Source: Aeromonas diversa CDC 2478-85 (GTDB lineage: Bacteria > Pseudomonadota > Gammaproteobacteria > Enterobacterales > Aeromonadaceae). From it: a DNA stretch of 64,000 nt. The notes under the pieces are model-generated. The model worked only from the letters and a program-made list of their open reading frames with translations, did not search any database and was not told where the DNA came from. Positions 41,769-51,421 of this stretch are shown piece by piece. The position numbers and the translations under genes are program-made. Where the stretch lies: assembly GCF_000819805.1 (NCBI RefSeq), contig NZ_CDCE01000027.1:1-64000 (forward strand), written 5' to 3'. Each line of letters opens with the position of its first letter. Position 1 is the first letter of the stretch.

Positions 41769-43223
41769 CTAACCCGGCTGAGTGTGCTCCTTGTGAAGTC
41801 GCGGCGAGGCCAACGCCAGCTCGGCGCTGACCCCGCCCCCGGGACGGTTGCTCAGGGTCAGGCTCCCTCCGTGCTGCTGGGCCACCTCACGGGCGAAGCT
41901 GAGCCCGAGGCCGCTGCTCTTGCCCTTGTCGGGGCGCGGCAGGGAGTAGAAGCGCTCGAAGATGCGCGGCAGGGCGTACTCGGGTATGCCCGGCCCCTGA
42001 TCTTCCACCAGGAAGCAATAACCGCCCTGAGTGGGGCGCCCCTGCAGGGTGATGGTGCTGCCGGGGGGCGCGAAGTCGAGCGCGTTGTCGATCAGATTGC
42101 CGAGAGCCTGCTCCACCAACAGGGGATCCCAGCGCAGGGCGTGAGCCTCGGCCAGATCCAGCGTGAGACGGATCTGTCGCTGGCTCGCCTGGGTCTCCTT
42201 GCCGGCCGCAACCCGCTGCCCCAGTGCCGCGGGGGCGACTGGCTGACGCTCTATCCCCTGCCCCGACTCGAGGCGGGCCAGCTGCAACATGCGATCGATA
42301 AGCTGCTGCATGCGGTCGCCCTGTTCGCGGATGTTGGCAAGAAAACGGGCGGCCACCTCGGGGGGTGGAGACTCCGCCAGGATCTCGCCGGCACCGCGGA
42401 TGGCGGCCAGCGGGCTCTTGAGCTCGTGGGTGAGACCATGCACATAGCGCTCGATATAACGTTTGCCGTCGAGCTGGCGACGCATAGTCTCGAGGGCCCG
42501 GCCGAGCCGGTCCAGCTCGGGGGTGAAGAGGCGCGGCAGAGGCGCCGCCTCCCCTCGGGTCACGGCGCCGGCATACTGCTCCAGCTTGCCAATGCCGCGG
42601 TTCATCCACCACACCAGCAGGGCGCCGATCAACAGGGCGATCAGCAGCAGCTGTCCGGCCGCGCGCAGCAACCGCTGCTCGCTGCGCTCGATGGCCGGCA
42701 TCAGGGCCCGGTTGGGTTTTGCCACGGTCAGCACGCCGACGATCGCCTCACCGTCGCGCAGGGGGGCGGCCACGTGCATCACTGAGGTGGCGGGGTCGTC
42801 CGGATCGCTGCGGGTGCTGCGGGCGCCATACTCGCCACGCAGGGTCAGATAGACGTCGTTCCAGCGCGAATAGTCCTGGCCGAGGGCCTCCCCGGCCGAG
42901 TCGTAGATCACCTTGCCCAGACGGTCGGTGACATAGATCCGGTACTCCACCAGCTCCTTGAGGTGGCCGTCGATGAGGGCGTTGATCGGTGTCTGGTTGA
43001 GGCGGGCATAGGCCTTGGCCAGGCTGCCATCGGTCATGCGCCCGCGCTGGAGATCCTCGGCAGCCAGGGGGGCCAGCAGCTGGGCCATGTCCACCAGGGT
43101 ATCCTCGGTGGCACTGCGCACGCCCGGCTTTATCTCCTGCACGAAGATCTCGAGCACAAACCAGGCACCGAGGGCGAAGATGAGGACCAGCCCCACCAGC
43201 AGTTGCTGCCAGAGCCGCATCAC
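41769..43223 (-). CDS. creC: Sensor histidine kinase CreC (BlrB)
   Basis: 484 residues. TM1 about 5-27, periplasmic sensing domain about 28-185 (SATEDTLVDMAQLLAPLAAEDL, VYLTLRGEYGARSTRSDPDDP), TM2 about 188-208, HAMP, H-box VHGLTHELKSPLAAIRG (His near 266), NLIDNALDFAP, EDQGPGIP, IFERFYSLPR and GKSSGLGLSF. The SDPDDP-type sensor block is the CreC hallmark. In Aeromonas this protein is called BlrB and activates BlrA to induce chromosomal beta-lactamases. The start overlaps the creB stop by ATGA (alternative ATG at 43220). Confidence 0.92.
   Translation of the reverse strand: MMRLWQQLLVGLVLIFALGAWFVLEIFVQEIKPGVRSATEDTLVDMAQLLAPLAAEDLQRGRMTDGSLAKAYARLNQTPINALIDGHLKELVEYRIYVTDRLGKVIYDSAGEALGQDYSRWNDVYLTLRGEYGARSTRSDPDDPATSVMHVAAPLRDGEAIVGVLTVAKPNRALMPAIERSEQRLLRAAGQLLLIALLIGALLVWWMNRGIGKLEQYAGAVTRGEAAPLPRLFTPELDRLGRALETMRRQLDGKRYIERYVHGLTHELKSPLAAIRGAGEILAESPPPEVAARFLANIREQGDRMQQLIDRMLQLARLESGQGIERQPVAPAALGQRVAAGKETQASQRQIRLTLDLAEAHALRWDPLLVEQALGNLIDNALDFAPPGSTITLQGRPTQGGYCFLVEDQGPGIPEYALPRIFERFYSLPRPDKGKSSGLGLSFAREVAQQHGGSLTLSNRPGGGVSAELALASPRLHKEHTQPG
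41782..41797 (-). promoter_or_regulatory. Imperfect cre/blr tag before ampS
   Basis: Minus strand TTCAC-AAGGAG-CACAC: first half perfect, second half 3 of 5. It lies inside the 3' end of creC, 46 bases before the ampS start, as expected for an operator of ampS. The imperfect second repeat may give weaker binding. Confidence 0.55.
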
Positions 43224-43894
43224 CCCTCCAGGCTGTAACCAAGACCCCTGTGGGTCAGGATCGGATTAAACCCGGGCGCCTGCTCGCGCAGCTTGGCGCG
43301 CAGTGTCTTGATATGGGTGTCGACGGTGCGATCCAGGCTCTCCTCGGCATCCTGCCACACCCGCTCCATCAGCTGCTGGCGCGAGAAGACCCGCCCCGGC
43401 GCCTGCATCAGGGTCTTGAGCAGCAGGTATTCGTAACGGGTGAGGGTGAGCGCCTTGCCCTCCAGGGTGATGCGGGCCCGCTCCTCATCCAGCTGCAAAC
43501 CGGGTGGGGTGGCCGAGCTGACGCCCTGGCTGCGCCTCAGAATCACCCGCACTCGGGCCGAGACCTCCCGCGGCGAGAACGGCTTGGCCACATAGTCATC
43601 GGCGCCGATCTCGAGACCGATCAGGCGGTCTATCTCCTCGCTGCGGGCGGTGAGGAACATCAGCGGCACCTGACTGACGGCACGCACCGCCTTGCACAGC
43701 TCGAAGCCGCTGATATCGGGCAGCCCCACGTCGAGGATAATGAAGTCGGGCACCATATCTGCCAGCCGCGCCAGCATGGGGCGGCCGAGGGGAAACCACT
43801 CCACCGCAAACCCTTCGGTCTGCAGGGTATAGATCAGGGTGTCGGCTATGCTGGCTTCGTCTTCCACCAGCCAGACCTGCGGTTGTTCTCTCAT
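43220..43894 (-). CDS. creB: Response regulator CreB (BlrA)
   Basis: 224 residues. Receiver 1-118 (WLVEDEASIADTLIYTL, DFIILDVGLPDISGFELCK with the phospho-Asp near 56, LMFLTARSEEID, YVAKPFSPREV), winged helix 130-222 (TRYEYLLLKTLMQAPGRVFSRQQLM, THIKTLRAKLREQ, THRGLGYSLEG). CreB binds TTCAC repeats; in Aeromonas (BlrA) it activates ampS, ampC/cepS and the metallo-beta-lactamase gene when cell-wall synthesis is disturbed. Operon creB-creC(-ampS). Confidence 0.93.
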   Translation of the reverse strand: MREQPQVWLVEDEASIADTLIYTLQTEGFAVEWFPLGRPMLARLADMVPDFIILDVGLPDISGFELCKAVRAVSQVPLMFLTARSEEIDRLIGLEIGADDYVAKPFSPREVSARVRVILRRSQGVSSATPPGLQLDEERARITLEGKALTLTRYEYLLLKTLMQAPGRVFSRQQLMERVWQDAEESLDRTVDTHIKTLRAKLREQAPGFNPILTHRGLGYSLEG

Positions 43895-44013
43895 GTCGTT
43901 CTGTGCCCGGCGAACCGTGCTGTATTGTGAGAAATCGGGCTAAATATCATACTGTCTTTGCCGTCGATTTCCTTACATATCATTCGGGTACGTTTTTACC
44001 TCTCGAGGTGGAC

Positions 44014-44739
44014 ATGAGTTATCCGTTTTCCCTGTTTGTCCTGGCGATCCTGGCCGCCGTCTGCACCAGCATGGGTCTCCTCTCGGATGACATCGGCTAT
44101 GGTTGGCTGGCCCTGCTGCTCCCCTGTGCGGCCCTCGGCGCATCTCGCTCGCCGCGCGCCCTTCGGGCCGGCCTCGGGCTCTTGATGCTGGGCGCAGTGG
44201 TGGCCTGGCAGCCACCGTCCCTCTCGGTGGCGGTGTGCACCCTGTTTCCCCTGCTCACGCTGGCCTTTCATCCCCGCGGCAACCCGATCCTGCGCCAACT
44301 GCTTGGTCTGGTTGCCGCCAGCATGTACGGCACCCTGCTCTACTTGCAGCTCGACGGCCAGCTGGCGGGTGTACCGGCCGCCACCCTGTTGCAGCTGGGA
44401 GGCGTAGCGCTGTTGTGGCACAGCCTGCGCCAGACGCCGCTGGCGATGAGTTGGCACCCGCTGCTGGGGCTCCTGCTGCTGGCCTTATGCCTCTGGCATG
44501 AGGCGCTGATCGCCCTCGCCTGCGGCCTCATGATGCTGCTCTTCTCGCTGCACGCCCTCTCCGTGCGAGCCAGCCGCTGGCTCCCGCCCCTCACCCTGCT
44601 GTTACCTGCACTGGCCTTCGCCACTCAGGTGCTGCTGGTGCCCGAGCTGCCCAACCCTGTGCTCATCGCCTGGCTGATGCTGTTTGCAACCGCATGGGGC
44701 GGCGAGCTGCTACTCGGCGACGAAGAGTCGGCAAATTAA
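44014..44739 (+). CDS. Polytopic membrane protein, function unknown
   Basis: 241 residues from ATG 44014 with CGAGGTGG just upstream. About eight hydrophobic helices (FSLFVLAILAAVCTSMGLL, WLALLLPCAALGAS, GLLMLGAVVAW, VAVCTLFPLLTLAF, LGLVAASMYGTLLYL, LLGLLLLALCLWHEALIALA, LTLLLPALAFATQVLL, LIAWLMLFATAW) and almost no loops. No transporter motif recognised. Divergent from creB over 119 bases, so it may share its control region. Confidence 0.75.
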   Translation: MSYPFSLFVLAILAAVCTSMGLLSDDIGYGWLALLLPCAALGASRSPRALRAGLGLLMLGAVVAWQPPSLSVAVCTLFPLLTLAFHPRGNPILRQLLGLVAASMYGTLLYLQLDGQLAGVPAATLLQLGGVALLWHSLRQTPLAMSWHPLLGLLLLALCLWHEALIALACGLMMLLFSLHALSVRASRWLPPLTLLLPALAFATQVLLVPELPNPVLIAWLMLFATAWGGELLLGDEESAN

Positions 44740-44855
44740 GTCACCCCTGACACAAAGGGACTCTCTTGCTGTCGGTGAAGTGTGATGTCATCGCTGGCCG
44801 ATCAAAAATGAACTCTTTATGGTGCCTGAACCGTTTTATTGCCGGATTGAGCACC

Positions 44856-46499
44856 ATGTCACCACTCCACCACCTCTCTTTTCGCACCAAGTTTCTGCTG
44901 CCTTCGCTGCTGGCGGTCAGCCTGTTTCTGCTGCTGTCTGCATTCGTCTATCACCGTTTCTCGCTTCAGCACCAGACGACCCTGCAACTGCGCCATCAGG
45001 TCCTGCCGGTCAAGGACAGCATCGAGAATGCCTACCGGGACTTCTATCAGGTCATCGACGCCGGGCAGGCACTGGTGATAGGTGGTCTGAGCGAGGAGAA
45101 CCTCAAGCATCAGCAGTTCGAGTATCAAGACAATGGTGGCAAGGCGAGGGCGCGGGTGGCGGCGTTTGCTACGCTGATCGACGCGGGACTGGTCGATCCC
45201 CGGCACAGGGCGACACTGGCGGCCACCCTGGCAGATTTCGACACCTGGTTTCGGCACTATCAGGCGGTCTTTGCCGATCCCCATCAGGCGGATGCCTATC
45301 TGACCCGCCACTTTGACCAGATGGGGCAGGAGTTCGGCGCACTGCGCCGGGGGCTTAACCAGCTCAAGGATGAGGTGGAGCTGCTTGAGGTGCGCCTGTC
45401 GGATCAGAACCTGCAGATGGCCGAGCAGGCCCAGCGCGCGATCACCTTCGGCTGCCTGTTGGCCATGGTGTTGGCGCTCGGGGGCAGCAGCTGGCTGGGA
45501 CGCGCCAGCCTGCGCCCCCTGCTGCATCTGGCCGACGCCCTCGAAGAAATCGCTCACGGAGAGGGGGATCTGCGCCGCCGCCTGACCGTCACGGGACGCG
45601 ATGAGACCGCCCGCCTCGGCCACGCCTTCAACGGCTTCGTGGCCCGCATCCACGAGATAATGACAGAGGCGCACCGCATCTCCACCTCGGTGGCCGGGGC
45701 TCGCCAGCGGTTACATGGCTTGAGCCAGGAGATGGGGGTCGAGGCCGATCGCCAGCAGAGCGAGCACGACAGCATCGCCGATGCCATGCAGGGACAGACG
45801 GTGGCCAGCGATCAGGTCCGCCACTGTGCCACCGATGCCGCCGATGCAACCCGGGTGCTGGTCAGTCAGACAGAGGCCACCCTGACGGCACTGCAAGAGA
45901 CCAGCGGTGCCATCCACAGCCTGGCCAGCCGGCTGGATGGTACCGACGCCACCCTCTCGGCCCTGAGTGACACGGTCGACGGCATCACCACGGTCGCCGA
46001 TGTGATCAGCAACATAGCCGCCCAGACCAACCTGCTGGCGCTGAACGCTGCCATCGAGGCGGCGCGTGCGGGTGAACAGGGGCGCGGTTTCGCCGTGGTC
46101 GCCGACGAGGTGCGCACCCTGGCCAACCGGGTACAACAGAGCACAGACGAGATCCGCACCATGATCGATGAGCTGCAAGAGAGCAGCCGCCGGTCGCTGG
46201 TCTCCATGGAGGAGAGCCAGGGTTATGGCCGTCAGGCGGTGCAACTGATGGCGGGCGCCGGCGCCAGCCTGGCGCAGATGGAGCAGGCCATCGGCATGAT
46301 TCGCGACATGAACCACCAGGTCGAGACCGCCGCCAACGAGCAGAGCACACTGCACTGTGGCATGGACGAGCGCCTGCGTCAGGCGGTGGCCCAGTCCCTG
46401 ACCATCAAGGAGAAGGTCACGGCCATGCGCCTGGCTTGCCAGGCGCTGGAGCAAGAGAGCCGGGGGTTGGACGGTATGCTCTCCCGCTTCAGGGTATGA
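44856..46499 (+). CDS. Methyl-accepting chemotaxis protein
   Basis: 547 residues from [19 protein letters not shown]; in-frame ATGs at 44766 and 44808 are alternatives. TM1 about 13-34, a mostly helical periplasmic domain about 35-190 ([20 protein letters not shown]), TM2 about 196-215, HAMP with [22 protein letters not shown], and the cytoplasmic hairpin with the perfectly typical tip [19 protein letters not shown] followed by [13 protein letters not shown]. No C-terminal CheR-binding pentapeptide. Ligand unknown; it is convergent with pgtA (1-base gap), which might hint at a shared signal, but this is speculative. Confidence 0.88.
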   Translation: MSPLHHLSFRTKFLLPSLLAVSLFLLLSAFVYHRFSLQHQTTLQLRHQVLPVKDSIENAYRDFYQVIDAGQALVIGGLSEENLKHQQFEYQDNGGKARARVAAFATLIDAGLVDPRHRATLAATLADFDTWFRHYQAVFADPHQADAYLTRHFDQMGQEFGALRRGLNQLKDEVELLEVRLSDQNLQMAEQAQRAITFGCLLAMVLALGGSSWLGRASLRPLLHLADALEEIAHGEGDLRRRLTVTGRDETARLGHAFNGFVARIHEIMTEAHRISTSVAGARQRLHGLSQEMGVEADRQQSEHDSIADAMQGQTVASDQVRHCATDAADATRVLVSQTEATLTALQETSGAIHSLASRLDGTDATLSALSDTVDGITTVADVISNIAAQTNLLALNAAIEAARAGEQGRGFAVVADEVRTLANRVQQSTDEIRTMIDELQESSRRSLVSMEESQGYGRQAVQLMAGAGASLAQMEQAIGMIRDMNHQVETAANEQSTLHCGMDERLRQAVAQSLTIKEKVTAMRLACQALEQESRGLDGMLSRFRV

Positions 46500-46500
46500 G

Positions 46501-47757
46501 TCAGCCCCTCGGCTTGAAGCACTCCTTGTCGAGGCCGTACTTCTTCATCCTCAGATAGAGCTTCTTGCGCGGGATCTCCAGATAGTCGGCGACCTCGGAG
46601 ACCCGCCCCGAGAAGAGGTAGAGCGCATCCTCGATCAGTTTGCGCTCGTACTCCTCCACCAGATCGTCGAGCGGCCCGAGCGGGCCGTTCGCCACCACCC
46701 GCTCCACCCCCGCCAGCTTGACGATGCCCACCGCATAGAGCTCGGCCACGTTGCGTAGTTCACGCACGTTACCGGGCCAGTCGTGATGCTTGAGGCTATC
46801 CAGATAGCCGCGCTCCAGCGTCGGAACCCCCTTGCCGAGCCGCCGACAACTCTCGCGCAGGAAGGCGCGGAACAAGGGGATGATGTCGCTGCTGCGTTCG
46901 GCCAGCGGCGGGAGCCGCAGGCGCACCTGCGACAGGTAGTAATAGAGCTCGGGGGTCAGCTTGTGCTGCTCGACCATCTGCTCTGGCCTCAGCTCGAACA
47001 GGGCGATGGAGCGCACGGCCTTGCTGCCACTGCGCTCCTGATCCAGCAGATAGCCACCCAGCCAGCGCTGCAACTCGGTCGGCAGGTGTTCCAGGTGGCG
47101 CAGCACCAGGGTCCCTCCGGCCGCTTCTTGCAGGCCTTGCAGCAACCGCTCCTGAGTGGTCTGCGGGGAGCAGTCCAGGGTAACCAGCGGGCACAGCCTG
47201 CGCTCACCCAGATCGTGCAGCAAACGGGCGACCGTGTGACGCCCGGAGCCGAGCGGTCCTTCCAGCAGCACATCCTGATCCGTCATGGCGAGCTGGCTCA
47301 CCTGTTCGCGCAGGGTGCTGATCTGGGCGCTGCTGCCGATCAGCTGGTGCTGCACCGAGTCTTGTACGGCGCGGCGCATCTCCACCAGTGCGGCGCGCTT
47401 CTCCTGGGCACGCCGGATCAGTTCGAGCAGCAGGGGGGGATCGAGGGGCTTTTCCAAAAAATCGAAGGCACCGGCCTTGACCGCCTTCACCGCGAGCGGA
47501 ATGTCGCCGTGGCCGGTCATCATGATGACCGGGATAGCGGGATCTATCTCCTGTACCTTCTCGAGCAGGGTCAGGCCGTTCATGGCCGGCATATAGATAT
47601 CCGAGACCACTACGCCACACCAGGCGCGATCCAGAATGGTCAGCACCTTCTCCGGCGCCGTGGTGGCCTTTACCCGATAGCCCGCCATGGTGAAGAGGTG
47701 GCGGCAGGCGTCCAGTACATCCTCATCGTCATCGATGAGCAACAGGTTGGGGGTCAT
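46501..47757 (-). CDS. pgtA: Phosphoglycerate transport regulator PgtA
   Basis: 418 residues. Receiver 1-120 (DDDEDVLDACRHLF, VVVSDIYMPAMNG with Asp53, VIMMTGHGDI, FLEKPLDPP), central AAA+-derived domain 140-345, C-terminal Fis-type HTH (YERKLIEDALYLFSGRVSEVADYLEIPRKKLYLRMKKYG). The AAA+ part is degenerate: Walker A reads GPLGSGRH with Arg for Lys, Walker B acidic residues are replaced (LVLRHLEHLP), and no GAFTGA loop exists, so it should not activate sigma-54. Order pgtA-pgtB-pgtC divergent from pgtP is that of Salmonella, supporting the name. Overlaps pgtB by ATGA. Confidence 0.88.
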   Translation of the reverse strand: MTPNLLLIDDDEDVLDACRHLFTMAGYRVKATTAPEKVLTILDRAWCGVVVSDIYMPAMNGLTLLEKVQEIDPAIPVIMMTGHGDIPLAVKAVKAGAFDFLEKPLDPPLLLELIRRAQEKRAALVEMRRAVQDSVQHQLIGSSAQISTLREQVSQLAMTDQDVLLEGPLGSGRHTVARLLHDLGERRLCPLVTLDCSPQTTQERLLQGLQEAAGGTLVLRHLEHLPTELQRWLGGYLLDQERSGSKAVRSIALFELRPEQMVEQHKLTPELYYYLSQVRLRLPPLAERSSDIIPLFRAFLRESCRRLGKGVPTLERGYLDSLKHHDWPGNVRELRNVAELYAVGIVKLAGVERVVANGPLGPLDDLVEEYERKLIEDALYLFSGRVSEVADYLEIPRKKLYLRMKKYGLDKECFKPRG

Positions 47758-50099
47758 GGCTTGGCGAACTCCAGTATCATCATGGCACCCCCCTCCAGGG
47801 TGGCGGCGGGGTAGATATGGCCTCCCTGGCGCTCCATCAGAGAGCGGCAGATAGAGAGACCGAGCCCCAGTCCCACCTCCTTGGTGGTGGTGAAGGGTTT
47901 GAACAGGTTGGGGAGCAGGTCGTCGGGGAAACCCTGCCCGCTATCGCTCACGGCCAGGCAGTTGTCTGCCAGGGCCAGGATGTGAAGGGTGCGGGTGGGG
48001 GCACCCGCCACCGCATCCAGCCCGTTGACCAGCAGATTGATCAGGACCTGCTCGACCTCGAGCGGATCGCAAAAGATCGGCATGGGGCGCGGCAAATCGT
48101 TACTAAGCTGGCTGCCATCGCGACGCGCCCGTGCCTCAAGCAGCAGCAGGGCATTATCGGCCACCTCGGCGAGATCGACCCACTGCCCCACCCTGTCGGC
48201 CGGCGACTTACGGGCAAACTGGCGAACCGCCCCCACGATGCGACGCATCCGCTGTGCCAGGTGCTCCATCCGGTTGGTGTTCTCGCCGAGCTGGGCCAGA
48301 TCCCCCTGCTCCAGCGCCATCCGGTTGGTGAACAGATAGGTCGAGAGGGCCGATAGCGGCTGATTCAGCTCGTGGGCCATGCTGGTCATGGTCTGCCCGA
48401 CCACCGCCATCTTGGCCGCCTGGATCAGCTCATCCTGGGCCTGCAACAGCTCGGCCTGGGCCTGGGTGCGACGCTCCACCTCCCCCCGCAGCGCCTGGTT
48501 CTTCTCCTGCAGATCCCGCGTCTGTTCGGCCACCAGCGCCGTCAGCTCACGGGCGGTCAGCTCCTGGCGTGTGACGTCCGTGATGGTGATGATGAACTTG
48601 CTCACCTCGCCCTGCCGATAGCGCCGCAGATCCACATGCAGGTAACGCCGCTCCCCCTGCTCTTCTCGCTCGACCAGGCAGTCGCTTGCTCCCTGCGTCA
48701 CCAAGAGACTCTCGGGGGAAAACTGCTCCTGCAGCACCCCCTGACCCGCACCGGGGAAGGCGAGCCAGAGCGGTCGCTGCCGGTACTCCTTGCCACCCAG
48801 CAGCGCCAAGGCCCTGGGGTTGACCGACTCTACGGTGCCATCGGCAAAGCAGGTGATGAGGCTTGCCTGAGTGTTGTTGATGAGGTTCAGCGCATTGGTC
48901 TGCTCCATCTCCCTGAGCTCGCCACAGAAGGCGCGCAGCCGCTCGCCAAGCTGGCCTATCTCGTCGTGGCCACTCACAGTGACCGGGCTCTCCAGATTGC
49001 CGGCCGAGACGTTGGCGAGATCCTGGCTGAGCTGGTTGAGGCGGCCGATGAGGCGACGCGAGATGAGCACCACCAGCACGAAGCCCCCCACCAACAGGGT
49101 CAGGCCAAGCACCAGCAGGATCATGCGCTTGCCATCGCGGGCCGTGCTGGCCGTGTCGAGGTTGAGGGTGGCCAGATCCTGACTGGCCTCCTGAACGGCC
49201 GCCTGCACCTGCCTGTGGTAGTCCTGGATGAGGGCATCGAGCCTAGGTTGCAGCAGCCCCAGTCGGGCGTGATTGTCCACATCCTGGCGCAGCAACCTGT
49301 GCAACTCCCCCTCGGGGCGAACCAGCTGAATCAGGTCTTCCAGTATCTGGCGGTGAGTCACTGTGGAGGGGTAGCCGGTGAGCTGGCTGGTGAGCCGGTG
49401 GATCTCCTCGATCTTGTAACCGATGAAAACGAAGGCATTATCCAACTCCCGCTCGTAGCGCTGCACCATGATCTCCCCCACCAGCTGGTTCAGCTCGTTC
49501 TCCTTGAAGGCGAGATCCTGCAGCAGGGAGAACTCGTGCACCACAGAGTCGGCGGTGCCGTTGTCGCCGTCACCTATCTGTCCCAGCAGGTGCCACTCCA
49601 CCTCTTGCAGCAGCGGCGTCATCTCCTCTACCAGATCCTGATGCAGACCGATCAGCTGCTTGTGCAGCAGGGCGACCCCCTGAGCATGATGGATCTGGTT
49701 GCGCAGCAGGGCATTCTGTTCGTCGATCAACCGGCGCAGCAGCCCAAACTCGGCGATCTTGCGGGCGTGCTCGGCCTCACCACGCACATTGACCAGATAG
49801 ATCTGCTCCAGCTCCCCCATGGCCTGCTCGATCTGGCGCTCCATCTGCTGCTGCATCAGCTCGTCGTGGGGGGTCTGCAGGCGGGTGAGCAGGAGCAGCA
49901 GGCGGTTGCTCACCCGCTCCAGCTGATAGGTGGTGCTGATGGTCGGCAGGCTGCGCTCCACCAGCCCCGCCACCTGGGTCGAGAGGCGTTCCCACGCCAT
50001 CATGCTGATCCCGCCCAGCAAGGCGGTGAGCGCCATCATGGTGAGGAAGGCGAGCCGCAAGCGGCGACCAAGCCGCGAGCGCACGAAACGGGCGCGCAT
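47754..50099 (-). CDS. pgtB: Phosphoglycerate sensor kinase PgtB
   Basis: 781 residues. TM1 about 16-38, a long periplasmic helical domain to about 300, TM2 about 330-352, HAMP (LIGRLNQLSQDLANVSAGNLES), a PAS-like segment about 415-530 (LINNTQASLITCFADGTVESVNPRALALLGG), coiled coil, H-box MTSMAHELNQPLSALSTYL, NLLVNGLDAV, DSGQGFP and GLGLGLSICRSLM. The Asn-Gln-Pro-Leu kinase type pairs with NtrC-like regulators, here PgtA. Start MRARFVRSRLG at 50099 touches the pgtC stop (TGATG). In Salmonella PgtB and PgtC together induce pgtP. Confidence 0.9.
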   Translation of the reverse strand: MRARFVRSRLGRRLRLAFLTMMALTALLGGISMMAWERLSTQVAGLVERSLPTISTTYQLERVSNRLLLLLTRLQTPHDELMQQQMERQIEQAMGELEQIYLVNVRGEAEHARKIAEFGLLRRLIDEQNALLRNQIHHAQGVALLHKQLIGLHQDLVEEMTPLLQEVEWHLLGQIGDGDNGTADSVVHEFSLLQDLAFKENELNQLVGEIMVQRYERELDNAFVFIGYKIEEIHRLTSQLTGYPSTVTHRQILEDLIQLVRPEGELHRLLRQDVDNHARLGLLQPRLDALIQDYHRQVQAAVQEASQDLATLNLDTASTARDGKRMILLVLGLTLLVGGFVLVVLISRRLIGRLNQLSQDLANVSAGNLESPVTVSGHDEIGQLGERLRAFCGELREMEQTNALNLINNTQASLITCFADGTVESVNPRALALLGGKEYRQRPLWLAFPGAGQGVLQEQFSPESLLVTQGASDCLVEREEQGERRYLHVDLRRYRQGEVSKFIITITDVTRQELTARELTALVAEQTRDLQEKNQALRGEVERRTQAQAELLQAQDELIQAAKMAVVGQTMTSMAHELNQPLSALSTYLFTNRMALEQGDLAQLGENTNRMEHLAQRMRRIVGAVRQFARKSPADRVGQWVDLAEVADNALLLLEARARRDGSQLSNDLPRPMPIFCDPLEVEQVLINLLVNGLDAVAGAPTRTLHILALADNCLAVSDSGQGFPDDLLPNLFKPFTTTKEVGLGLGLSICRSLMERQGGHIYPAATLEGGAMMILEFAKP

Positions 50100-51379
50100 C
50101 AGGGGTACTCCAGCGTTTGCAGCAGCGTCAGCGCCTGTTCGAGCTGGCTGGCGATCTGGGCTCGCCACGCCTGGGTCAGGCGCTCGGACTCCGGGTTATC
50201 ACTGCGCTGGCCCATCTCTTCAAACACGTGCGCCAGCTCGGGAGAGAGCGCCTGCGCTTCGGTGAGCGGCACTGTACTGGCCAGGCGGATCGCCTCGGCC
50301 AGCTTGGCCTGGTTGGCGGTGGTCTGCTTCATCTCGCGCTGCGCCAGGTAGATGCCTTGCCAGGTCTGGCGCAACCTCGGCAGCTGGTGGGTGATCACCT
50401 GATCGAACAACACCTTGAGCACCTGATTGCGGCCGTAGAGCTGGGGCTTGTCGGTCACGAAGCGGGTGCCCTTGGCCAGGGTCGGGCTGTCGAGAGGCGT
50501 CTTGGCCGTGCTGGTCTTGCTGATGATGTGCTGACCGCGCGGCGACAGAAGATAGTCGAGGAAGGTGGTCGCCATCTTCTGATGGGGGCTCGCCTTCATC
50601 ACGGCATAGTAGGTGGGCAGGATCACTGTGTCGGGCAGATAGTGAAAATCCACGTAGCTAAAGCGTGCCTTGCTGGTCAGCGCATAGTTGTCGATGACGG
50701 GCCCGGCACCGACCAGGCCGCGCGCCACCCCCTCGCTGACACCGAAGCTGCGCGCCGACACCGATGCCAGGTTACTGCCGATCTTCATCAGCAGCGCCCA
50801 CCCCTGCTGCCAACCGAGCTGCTGCAATATGCTCTCGACCATCATGTGGGTAGTGCCCGACTGGGAGGGAGAGCTCATCATCAGATGGCCTCGGTACTCC
50901 GGCTCGGCCAGCGCCTGCCAGGTACGCGGCACCTTGAGATGTGCCCGCTTCAGATAATCCCGGTTATAGATGATGCCGATCCCCGAATAGCCGACCGGAG
51001 TGGCCTTGTCGGAGAGCACCAGTGCATGGGGAGACAACCAGTCGGGTGGCGGCGTGGAGTGCACCCGGGGGGCCAGCAGGTCCATCCGCTCGAGGGCATG
51101 GAAGAAGGTGGGCGACGAGGAGATCACCACGTCGATCGGTGCGCGCCCCCCCTGACTCAACAGCCGCAATGCCGGTAGCGTTCGACGGTAGATGACGCGA
51201 ACAGGGCAGCTCCCCGGTTGGCGATGATAGTCATCCACCAGCGCCTTGATCGGCGATTCAGAGAAGGAGGTGAGGATCACCAAACAGCTGTTTTCGGCCC
51301 GCGCCGGCGCCGCCAGCAGCAGGCAAGATCCCAGCAGCAGGCCGGTCATGAACGTAGAGAGGATATGCTTTTGTGTCAT
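50099..51379 (-). CDS. pgtC: Phosphoglycerate regulatory periplasmic protein PgtC
   Basis: 426 residues with signal peptide (TFMTGLLLGSCLLLAAPARAE). The mature protein looks like an iron(III)/phosphonate-type solute-binding fold: VVISSSPTFFHAL, GYSGIGIIYNRDYLKRAHLKVPRTWQALAEPEY, SSPSQSGTTHMMVESIL, LPTYYAVMKASPH. In Salmonella PgtC is required with PgtB for induction by 3-phosphoglycerate; a ligand-binding accessory of the kinase is a reasonable reading. First gene of pgtCBA, divergent from pgtP over 264 bases. Confidence 0.9.
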   Translation of the reverse strand: MTQKHILSTFMTGLLLGSCLLLAAPARAENSCLVILTSFSESPIKALVDDYHRQPGSCPVRVIYRRTLPALRLLSQGGRAPIDVVISSSPTFFHALERMDLLAPRVHSTPPPDWLSPHALVLSDKATPVGYSGIGIIYNRDYLKRAHLKVPRTWQALAEPEYRGHLMMSSPSQSGTTHMMVESILQQLGWQQGWALLMKIGSNLASVSARSFGVSEGVARGLVGAGPVIDNYALTSKARFSYVDFHYLPDTVILPTYYAVMKASPHQKMATTFLDYLLSPRGQHIISKTSTAKTPLDSPTLAKGTRFVTDKPQLYGRNQVLKVLFDQVITHQLPRLRQTWQGIYLAQREMKQTTANQAKLAEAIRLASTVPLTEAQALSPELAHVFEEMGQRSDNPESERLTQAWRAQIASQLEQALTLLQTLEYP

Positions 51380-51421
51380 GCTTCAAACTTTTGCGATCTC
51401 GTCCCCTGGCGGACTGTGCCG

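Noticed and set aside
44766..44855. N-terminal extension of the chemoreceptor
   Set aside because: The extra 30 residues would put a soluble segment before the first membrane helix; the start at 44856 suits the family, though the ribosome site is weak, so this is not certain.
48372..50351. 659-codon open frame antisense to pgtB
   Set aside because: Shadow of a kinase gene with all conserved boxes; Leu/Gln/His-rich with no domain.
51401..51420. Possible sigma-54 promoter (TGGC...GC) before pgtP
   Set aside because: GG and GC are 8 bases apart instead of 10, and PgtA lacks GAFTGA, so sigma-54 use is unlikely.
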